A stretch of DNA of 30,154 nucleotides from an uncultured Lactobacillus sp. (GTDB lineage: Bacteria > Bacillota > Bacilli > Lactobacillales > Lactobacillaceae): the NCBI RefSeq assembly GCF_902491705.1, contig NZ_CABUIW010000025.1, positions 1 to 30,154 of the forward strand, written 5' to 3'. The notes below the pieces were generated by a model. It worked only from the letters and a program-made list of their open reading frames with translations. It made no database searches and was not told where the DNA came from. The translations under genes and the position numbers were made by a program. Positions 24,928 through 30,154 of this stretch are shown here, piece by piece (positions within the stretch are counted from its first letter, which is position 1; each line of letters begins with the position of its first letter).

Positions 24928-25064
24928 GTTAGTTGCAAGGTGCTCAAGACAACTAACATCTACTTATGAAACTCATAAGTATTACTCCTCAAACAAATTG
25001 ATCGAGACAGAAATCTAAATGATATCAAATTTAGATCTTACTCTATCTCTCGTAGCTAGCTTAC
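24928..25064 (-). promoter_or_regulatory. Structured 5' leader of the PTS operon
   Basis: The gene-free 24846-25375 holds this leader. From the predicted start near 25064 it has three strong hairpins: GAGATAGA/TCTGTCTC enclosing ATCTAAAT/ATTTAGAT (25004-25049); ACTTATGA/TCATAAGT with a 3-nt loop (24962-24980); GTTAGTTG/CAACTAAC (24928-24957). None is followed by a T tract. A short ORF runs through the second and third. A near palindrome GTAAGCTAGCTAC lies at the predicted start (25052-25064). This is a candidate cis-regulatory RNA of no class I recognise. Confidence 0.55.
24953..24976 (-). CDS. Putative 7-aa leader peptide (MSFISRC)
   Basis: ATG AGT TTC ATA AGT AGA TGT TAG, with AGGAG exactly eight bases upstream, a better ribosome binding site than many genes here. 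The ATG lies in the 5' arm of a tight hairpin (24962-24980), and the stop codon lies in the 5' arm of the next hairpin. Translation of the ORF would disrupt both. The layout suggests a ribosome-controlled switch ahead of the PTS gene; the signal is unknown. Confidence 0.45.
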   Translation of the reverse strand: MSFISRC

Positions 25065-25070
25065 ATTTTA

Positions 25071-25098
25071 TTTATACCATAGTTTTTATCTAATGTAA
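25071..25098 (-). promoter_or_regulatory. Promoter of the PTS operon (extended -10)
   Basis: On the minus strand TTACAT (25098-25093), 16 bp, then TATAAA (25076-25071) preceded by TGG, an extended -10. The predicted transcription start is near 25064, giving a leader of about 220 nt. Confidence 0.6.
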
Positions 25099-25107
25099 GC
25101 GTTTTTG
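25094..25107. promoter_or_regulatory. cre-like site overlapping the PTS -35 box
   Basis: The minus-strand sequence CAAAAACGCTTACA matches 12 of 14 positions of the CcpA cre consensus and overlaps the predicted -35 hexamer, so CcpA binding would block the promoter. Confidence 0.55.
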
Positions 25108-25155
25108 CAAATGATGACTTGGTGTTTCATAGCATTACAGGATTATTTCACTTGC

Positions 25156-25169
25156 TGAAATATATTTCA
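25156..25169. promoter_or_regulatory. Perfect palindrome TGAAATATATTTCA (candidate RpiR operator)
   Basis: A 14-bp perfect palindrome. A second TTTCA/TGAAA repeat overlaps it: TATTTCA-CTTGC-TGAAATA. TGAAA/TTTCA half-sites are also scattered nearby (for example TTTCAT/ATGAAA at about 25321-25337). It lies about 80 bp before the PTS -10 box. Confidence 0.45.
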
Positions 25170-25197
25170 AATTACTCAATCTATCTAGACCAATTAT

Positions 25198-25211
25198 TTC
25201 AAGCGCTTTCA
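25198..25211. promoter_or_regulatory. Second cre-like site upstream of the PTS operon
   Basis: The minus-strand TGAAAGCGCTTGAA keeps the AAGCGCTT core and matches 12 of 14 positions of the cre consensus. It lies about 120 bp upstream of the promoter. Confidence 0.5.
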
Positions 25212-25337
25212 TTCCTTTTGTAGCTTATGTTTAACAATTTGCTTTACATACGCTTTTAGCTTGTCAAGAAATATGCTATCCATATAAACTATGTATATAT
25301 GTAAAATTAAGTGCAAAATATTTCATTTCGGATGAAA

Positions 25338-25371
25338 CAAAAATTGAGTGCGAATTATTTTCACACTCAAT
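25338..25371 (-). terminator. Terminator of the patatin remnant
   Basis: On the minus strand ATTGAGTG (25371-25364) pairs with CACTCAAT (25350-25343) and T5 follows. It lies just after the stop codon at 25376. Confidence 0.75.
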
Positions 25372-25375
25372 TAAT

Positions 25376-26142
25376 TTAGTTATTTAAATATTCAGTCAAA
25401 GCAGGTAAAACCTTTTTAGCTTCTTTACGGCCGATTTCATATACACGCTTAATTTCACCCTTATCCTCTTCAAGAGTGCCAATATTAAGCGGATATGGCG
25501 GTCTAATAGCGAAACATTTTTTATCTTCTTCATCTGTTTCAATTTTATCTAAAACCGCATTGTAATCTTCAGCCCTAGTAGCTAATTTCTTTAAAACTGC
25601 AGGATATTCACGCAAAACAATTTTTTCAATTGGATACAATTTACTCTGCTTTTTACGGTATTCCTTAGGCTGGGTTAGAATTACCACCCTTTTATCAAAA
25701 TTGTTTTTTACTAAAAAGTCATATGGAATAGAATCTGAAACGCCACCATCAAAATAATAATGACCATGAATTGCTACAGGATGAGCAAAAAACGGAATTG
25801 AAGAAGATGCTCTAATCCACTCTAAATCGCTATAGCCAGCATCCCTCAATTTATGATAAACAGGCTCACCTGTTGCACTATCTGTTGCTACACACCAGAA
25901 TTTCATTGGATTATTCATGAAAGCTTCTTTATCAAAAACATCCAATTTTTCAGGCAAAACATGATAACAAAAGTTGGCTGCATACAAGTTGCCAGATCTT
26001 CTCCAAGACTTCCAACTAGCATAATAATCTTTGCCAGCATATTTTAAGTTGTAGCGCAATACTCTGCCAATAACACATCGAGCACGCCCGCAGTGAATAG
26101 TCCTCGCATTGCGCCGCCCTCTAATACCAATCCGCTCTTCAT
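25376..26142 (-). pseudogene. Patatin-like phospholipase, broken by a deletion that removes the nucleophile
   Basis: The gene starts at ATG 26142 behind a perfect GGAGG and reads MKSGLVLEGGAMRGLFTAG, the patatin oxyanion-hole start, up to VLDVLLA. It then runs out of frame to a TAA within ten codons. A second frame continues with VLRYNLKYAGKDYY (from about 26065) through DGGVSDSIPYDFL, the catalytic Asp motif, to the normal C terminus at 25376. The GxSxG block that family members carry between these parts is absent, about 30 residues. A small deletion with loss of frame is the simplest reading; ATTG is a possible microhomology at the junction. The downstream frame could start at a TTG (26059) but would lack the nucleophile. 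Confidence 0.8.
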
Positions 26143-26151
26143 TTTTTCCTC

Positions 26152-26183
26152 CAAAAAAAGACCTATGTTTTTAGCATAGGTCT
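26152..26183 (-). terminator. Terminator of xfp
   Basis: On the minus strand AGACCTATG pairs with CATAGGTCT around a 7-nt loop, followed by T7. The T tract ends directly before the GGAGG ribosome binding site of the patatin gene. Confidence 0.85.
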
Positions 26184-26203
26184 AATTTATTCTTATTTAA
26201 AAA

Positions 26204-28603
26204 TTACTTCAAGCCCTTCCACTTCCATTCGGTAACTTCTGGCATATCTTTACCATTATCACGAATGTATTGGTGGTGCTTTTCAAGTAAGTCATCCATA
26301 TGACTAATGAAGTCAGCATTCTTGCCCTTCAACTTTTCAACACTTTCAACAGCATCTTTGGCTAAGTCGAAGCGATCAAGGTGGTTCAAGACACGCATGT
26401 CAAATGGAGTAGTGATATCACCATTTTCTTCATAGCAGTGAATATGTACATTGTAACGCTTGCGAGCAAACCAAATTGATTCCATCATGCTCTTGTAACC
26501 ATGCCATGCAAAGATTACAGGTACATCCTTTGGGAACAAGCGATCAAATTCTTCATCTGACAAACCGTTCTTGTTGTCCTTTGGTGACATTAACTTCATC
26601 ACATCAACTACATTAATGTAACGAATCTTAAGGTCTGGGAACTTGTCATGCAAGATATCAATAGCAGCTAAAGTTTCAATTGTTGGTTCAGTTTCAGTTG
26701 AAGCAAATACAACATCAGGTTTAGCACCTTTATCAGTTGAAGCCCAATCAATGTAGCCTAAGCCTTTATCAACTAACTTTTGTGCTTCTTCAATTGAGAA
26801 CCATTGTGGACGAGGTTGCTTTGAAGTTACTAAAACGTTGATACATTCGCGATCAGTAAATGCCTTGTCACCTACCGCAAGCAAAGTGTTGGTATCTGAT
26901 GGTAAGTATTCATGAACTAAATCTGGACGATTCTTTTCATATAAGTGAGTCAAAATACCTGGGTCTTGGTGAGTGTAACCATTGTGGTCTTGTTGGAACA
27001 CAGTTGAAGTTGCAACAAAGTTAAGTGATGGATAGTCATGACGCCAGTATTGTTCCTTAGCTTTTCTAAGCCACTTCATATGTTGAGTAAGCATTGAGTC
27101 TACTACACGACCGAATGCTTCGTATGTAGCAAAGAAGCCGTGACGGCCAGTTAAAACATAGCCTTCAAGGAAGCCTTCATCTTGGTGTTCTGACAATTGT
27201 GAGTCAATGATTCGACCACTTGGAGCCAAGTTTTCATCATTTGGTTCGTGAATTTCTGGTTCCCATTGACGCTTTTGATCATCAAGAAGCTTGAACAAAC
27301 GGTTCGACTTAGATTCATCTGGGCCAAAGCCGCGGAATGTAGTTGGGTTAAGCTTTGCTACTTCATCTAAGTACTTAGCCCATTCAACCATGTCTTGTGC
27401 TTCAACTGAACCTGGTTTATCAAACTTAAGAGCAAAGTTGCGGTAATCTGGCAAGTTCAAACGCTTAGGATCCTTACCACCGTTAGTGATTGGATTCATA
27501 GCCATACGATGGTCGCCTTTAGCAGTATTTTCAGTAACGATTTCCTTTGGTGAACCATCTTCATTGAATAATTCTTCAGGCTTGTAGCTTTCAAGCCAGT
27601 CAGTCAACATATCTGCGTGTTCCATATCACCTTGTGATACAGGAATTGGAATTTGGTGTGCTCTAAATGAGTTTTCAATTGGATTGCCATCAAGATCCTT
27701 CTTTGGACCAGTCCAGCCCTTAGGACATTGGAAGATAATCAATGGCCAATGTGGCAATGTAGCATCATTATTTTCACGAGCGTGCTTTTGAATGGCCTTA
27801 ATTTCTTCAATTACTTCGTCCATGGTCTTAGCCATTTCTTTGTGAACTTGCATTGGATCCTTTTCACCATCGAAACGGCCACCCTTAAAGACTGAAACAA
27901 AGTGTGGATCCCAACCCATACCGCGGAAGTATTCAGTTAATTCTTCATCGCTCATTCTTGAAACGATAGTTGGGTTAGAAATCTTGAAACCGTTAATTTG
28001 AAGAATTGGCAAAACAGCACCATCTTTAATTGGGTTGATGAACTTGTCGCTGAACCAACTTGCTGCAAGTGGACCAGTTTCAGCTTCACCATCACCGATT
28101 TCAACGGCAGCAATTACATCTGGGTTATCTAAAACGGCACCTACACCGTGTGAAAGTGAATAACCTAATTCCCCACCTTCATGAATTGAACCTGGGGTTT
28201 CAGGAGCAGCGTGAGAAGCTACACCACCTGGAAAACTGAATCGCTTGAATAATTTAGCCATACCCTTTTCATCTTGAGTAATTTCTGGATAGCGTTCAGT
28301 GTATGAACCATCAAGGTATGAGTTAGAAACCATTACTTGACCACCGTGACCTGAACCTTCGATATAGAACATATCCAAGTTGTATTTCTTAAGTACACGG
28401 TTTAAGTGAGCATAAATGAAGTTTTGCGGAGCAATAGTACCCCAGTGACCAATTGGCTTTGGCTTAACATCTTCAGCTGTCAAAGGCTTCTTGAGCAGCG
28501 GATTTTTCATTAAAAATAATTGTCCAACTGACAAATAATTGGCAGCGCGCCAGTAAGCATCGACGCTCTTTAAGTAATCTTTTGAATCGTAATTAACTGT
28601 CAT
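26204..28603 (-). CDS. xfp: Xylulose-5-phosphate/fructose-6-phosphate phosphoketolase
   Basis: A 799-aa thiamine diphosphate enzyme that splits xylulose-5-P (or fructose-6-P) with phosphate into acetyl phosphate and an aldose phosphate. IEGSGHGGQVMVSNSYLDGS near the N terminus, SFPGGVASHAAPETPGSIHEGGELGYSLSHG, and the TPP/Mg motif GDGEAETGPLAASW are family signatures. The C-terminal domain has FQQDHNGYTHQDPG and KQPRPQWFS. The length is that of the Lactobacillus form. I take ATG 28603 with AAAGGAG six bases upstream; a GTG at 28621 would contain that site. A terminator isolates it from the patatin remnant. Confidence 0.97.
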   Translation of the reverse strand: MTVNYDSKDYLKSVDAYWRAANYLSVGQLFLMKNPLLKKPLTAEDVKPKPIGHWGTIAPQNFIYAHLNRVLKKYNLDMFYIEGSGHGGQVMVSNSYLDGSYTERYPEITQDEKGMAKLFKRFSFPGGVASHAAPETPGSIHEGGELGYSLSHGVGAVLDNPDVIAAVEIGDGEAETGPLAASWFSDKFINPIKDGAVLPILQINGFKISNPTIVSRMSDEELTEYFRGMGWDPHFVSVFKGGRFDGEKDPMQVHKEMAKTMDEVIEEIKAIQKHARENNDATLPHWPLIIFQCPKGWTGPKKDLDGNPIENSFRAHQIPIPVSQGDMEHADMLTDWLESYKPEELFNEDGSPKEIVTENTAKGDHRMAMNPITNGGKDPKRLNLPDYRNFALKFDKPGSVEAQDMVEWAKYLDEVAKLNPTTFRGFGPDESKSNRLFKLLDDQKRQWEPEIHEPNDENLAPSGRIIDSQLSEHQDEGFLEGYVLTGRHGFFATYEAFGRVVDSMLTQHMKWLRKAKEQYWRHDYPSLNFVATSTVFQQDHNGYTHQDPGILTHLYEKNRPDLVHEYLPSDTNTLLAVGDKAFTDRECINVLVTSKQPRPQWFSIEEAQKLVDKGLGYIDWASTDKGAKPDVVFASTETEPTIETLAAIDILHDKFPDLKIRYINVVDVMKLMSPKDNKNGLSDEEFDRLFPKDVPVIFAWHGYKSMMESIWFARKRYNVHIHCYEENGDITTPFDMRVLNHLDRFDLAKDAVESVEKLKGKNADFISHMDDLLEKHHQYIRDNGKDMPEVTEWKWKGLK

Positions 28604-28661
28604 CTTTTCTCCTTTGAGCACATGAGTAATACTCTTTATTGATCTTTTTCTTTATACTTAT

Positions 28662-28689
28662 ATAATACCAATTTTTAAATAAATATCAA
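28662..28689 (-). promoter_or_regulatory. Promoter of xfp (extended -10)
   Basis: On the minus strand TTGATA (28689-28684), 16 bp, then TATTAT (28667-28662) preceded by TGG. It lies about 60 bp upstream of the xfp ATG. Confidence 0.6.
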
Positions 28690-28785
28690 CTTATCTATTA
28701 ATTGGATCCTACCATTTTAAATAAGTGCTTTGAATAAAATCAATATGGCATAAAGCTTGAAATATCAATATTTTGGGCATTTAAT

Positions 28786-28823
28786 ATAAGTGTTTATTCT
28801 TTTATACACAGATAAATGCTTAT
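28786..28823. repeat. Imperfect inverted repeat between xfp and the DeoR gene (possible operator)
   Basis: ATAAGTGTTTAT (28786-28797) and ATAAATGCTTAT (28812-28823) are 12-bp arms with 10 of 12 matches, separated by 14 bp. A related ATAAGTGCTTTG lies near 28723-28734. It sits about 75 bp before the DeoR ATG, a plausible operator. Confidence 0.35.
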
Positions 28824-28898
28824 AAATAAATATAAAACGCTGATTAAACAAATACATTTTTTTATTGAACATGTTAGTTTATTGATGGAGAAGGAAAA

Positions 28899-29663
28899 AT
28901 GATCCAAGAAGAACGATTAAAACACATTAAGAAGATGCTTCAAAAAGAGCACCAAGTATCAACCAAAGAAATCGCTAAAAAGTTTGGTGTATCTTTTGAC
29001 ACGGCTCGCCGCGATGTAATTCACCTGACTACAACAGGTCAAGCTGTGAGAATTCACGGCGGAATGATGGCAATTAACCAAAATGATGTACCTGGTTTCC
29101 TTGCTAGAAGTCAGGTTCAATCTCCCGTCAAACTGAAAATGGCCAAGATGGCAAAAAGATTCGCCCATCCTGGTCAATGTGATTTCATTGGTTCCTCTAC
29201 TACTCTTAATTTGCTTTGTCCCATGCTTAACGGTGTTGACATGCAAATAGTAACCAATTCGATTGATAATGCATTAAGCTTATTAAACTCTGATTTTCCT
29301 TCTGTCAGACTTTTAGGTGGCATTATTAATAAAGAACAGCGCTATATTTATTCAGAAGCTGCACTTGAAACTATTAGAAGGATGCGTTTCAACACTGCTT
29401 TTATTGGCGGCTCTAAAGTAGGTGATGACGGTGTTTATACTGCATCAATGGATGACGCCGAAATTGTCCGTGCCGCTACCCAGCGTGCGAATCAAATTGT
29501 ATTAATCGCTGAAAAATACAAATTTACCAATCAGACTACTTCTCCATATATGTCACTTTCATTAGACAAAGTTGACGTATTAATTACTGATACGCCTTTA
29601 TCTAATGAAGTTAAACGACATTTTAATTCAAAAACGCAAATCATATCTGTGTTAAAGGAGTAA
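28899..29663 (+). CDS. DeoR/GlpR-family transcriptional regulator
   Basis: A 254-aa repressor with an N-terminal DeoR HTH (LKHIKKMLQKEHQVSTKEIAKKFGVSFDTARRDVIHL, about 7-43), followed by AVRIHGGMM and a sugar-phosphate-sensing DeoRC domain (about 75-235, with FIGSSTTLNLL and GGSKVGDDGVY). Such regulators respond to phosphorylated sugars. It is transcribed away from xfp across 295 bp, so xfp could be a target, which is an inference. A good AGAAGGA site precedes the ATG. The next gene follows after 5 bp. Confidence 0.92.
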   Translation: MIQEERLKHIKKMLQKEHQVSTKEIAKKFGVSFDTARRDVIHLTTTGQAVRIHGGMMAINQNDVPGFLARSQVQSPVKLKMAKMAKRFAHPGQCDFIGSSTTLNLLCPMLNGVDMQIVTNSIDNALSLLNSDFPSVRLLGGIINKEQRYIYSEAALETIRRMRFNTAFIGGSKVGDDGVYTASMDDAEIVRAATQRANQIVLIAEKYKFTNQTTSPYMSLSLDKVDVLITDTPLSNEVKRHFNSKTQIISVLKE

Positions 29664-29668
29664 TCATT

Positions 29669-30025
29669 ATGTTTAACTTTTTCAAACCAAAAGAGCCTGA
29701 CAAAAAAGAAGTATATCAAGAACTTAAAAAATTCTATAATAGCTTCTTCAGTGATATTTATAATGAAATGAATATTGGGCGCTATCGTCAAATAAGAGAC
29801 GTAATTGGTCTTGTAATTAACAAATTCGATGAAAACGATCATCCTCTTGAATACACCAGCAAATTAGTGATGTATATTCAAGCTAGGGTTGCAATGCATC
29901 ATTTGCGTCTGACTGACGAACAGGTAAAAATTATGAAAAAGTTAACTGAATCTACAAAATATATAAATCTTTCTTACGTTTATTTAAGTCCAATTGATTC
30001 AGTAGAACAATTTGCTAAAATTTAA
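29669..30025 (+). CDS. Enterocin A immunity-like protein, orphan
   Basis: A 118-aa soluble, helical protein. The spacing of YRQIRDVIGLVINKF, LEYTSKLVMYIQARVAMHHLRLTDEQVKIMKKL and the Asn-Tyr turn near the C terminus resembles the four-helix EntA_Immun family that protects cells from pediocin-like (class IIa) bacteriocins. This is recognised from pattern only, and the first 15 residues (MFNFFKPKEPDKKEV) are unlike most members. It starts with AAAGGAG overlapping the deoR stop codon, so it is co-transcribed. No bacteriocin gene or exporter is visible before the IS element. It could also be a small helical protein of other function. Confidence 0.5.
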   Translation: MFNFFKPKEPDKKEVYQELKKFYNSFFSDIYNEMNIGRYRQIRDVIGLVINKFDENDHPLEYTSKLVMYIQARVAMHHLRLTDEQVKIMKKLTESTKYINLSYVYLSPIDSVEQFAKI

Positions 30026-30039
30026 CGTATCTACTCTAG

Positions 30040-30096
30040 ATGAAAAAAGTGAATCCAAATAAAAAAGCTGTTAAATCAAGGTTTAGTATGAAGTGA
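30040..30096 (+). pseudogene. Possible truncated start of a gene, cut by the IS element
   Basis: An ATG at 30040 opens 18 codons (MKKVNPNKKAVKSRFSMK) that end with a TGA whose bases are the first three of the IS terminal repeat. The frame therefore ends at the insertion boundary. No clear ribosome binding site is visible. It may be the remnant of an interrupted gene, but it is too short to identify. Confidence 0.3.
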
Positions 30097-30154
30097 GACC
30101 CAAAAGTTAGACACTTTTGGGTCTTTTATTATGACTAAATTTAATAAAGAACAA
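30094..30154 (+). mobile_element. Left end of an IS3-family (IS150-like) insertion sequence, cut by the window edge
   Basis: The terminal repeat TGAGACCCAAAAGTTAGACA resembles IS150/IS1223-group ends. A perfect 11-bp hairpin lies inside it, GACCCAAAAGT (30097-30107) with ACTTTTGGGTC (30113-30123), with T4 after it, a usual guard against read-through. An ORF begins at 30131 (MTKFNKEQ) with no ribosome binding site close by and runs off the edge. It would be OrfA of the transposase. The right end is outside the window. Confidence 0.75.

Noticed and set aside
24846..25375. AT-rich non-coding stretch considered as an origin, CRISPR or attachment site
   Set aside because: No DnaA-box cluster, repeat-spacer pattern or tRNA-linked repeat was seen; promoter, cre-like sites and the leader account for it.

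Overview
The window is about 30 kb of low-GC Firmicute DNA. It looks like a Lactobacillus of the acidophilus/helveticus cluster. Pointers are the AT-rich sequence, AAGGAG-type ribosome binding sites, TTG/GTG starts, a mevalonate operon, a phosphoketolase of 799 aa, cre-like CcpA sites, GH25 and EntA-immunity type genes, and an IS3-family end. Two broken genes plus the IS end fit an IS-rich, decaying genome such as L. helveticus. The species is an inference.

Layout. 1-1266: a 5'-truncated rRNA methyltransferase (rlmD), then a gene-free 440 bp that holds a promoter, a highly structured ~360-nt transcript candidate and an intrinsic terminator, all on the minus strand. 1267-6123: an anchored alpha/beta hydrolase, a small unknown gene, and the thiolase-mvaA-mvaS operon that makes mevalonate for isoprenoids. 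6243-11509: galU, a YihY/BrkB membrane protein, map, flavodoxin-gtrA, wecB and a 62-aa membrane protein. 11555-16365: tRNA-Arg(CCU), then a translationally coupled trio (degenerate GH25 protein, DEAD-box helicase, orphan PTS EIIC) and an amino-acid permease. 16386-20977: a Mef-like MFS exporter behind a structured leader with a 31-codon upstream ORF, then hpt, a CorC-type CBS protein, a nitroreductase and a small membrane protein.

21104-25250: a sugar PTS operon transcribed on the minus strand. It encodes an alpha-glucoside/glucose-type EIICB with two tandem EIIB domains, an RpiR-SIS regulator, an unknown membrane protein and a stand-alone EIIA. It is preceded by an extended -10 promoter overlapped by a cre-like site, a TGAAA/TTTCA palindrome and a ~220-nt leader with three strong hairpins and a 7-codon upstream ORF. 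25376-26142: a patatin-like gene that has lost its nucleophile segment through a frameshifting deletion. 26204-30154: xfp, a divergent DeoR regulator, an EntA-immunity-like protein, a truncated micro-ORF and the left end of an IS3-family element.

The best candidates for undescribed biology are the structured RNA at 870-1229 and the two leader-ORF RNAs (17674-17783 and 24928-25064). In both leaders the start codon of the upstream ORF sits inside a tight hairpin. Everything here was read by eye; no homology search or folding program was run.
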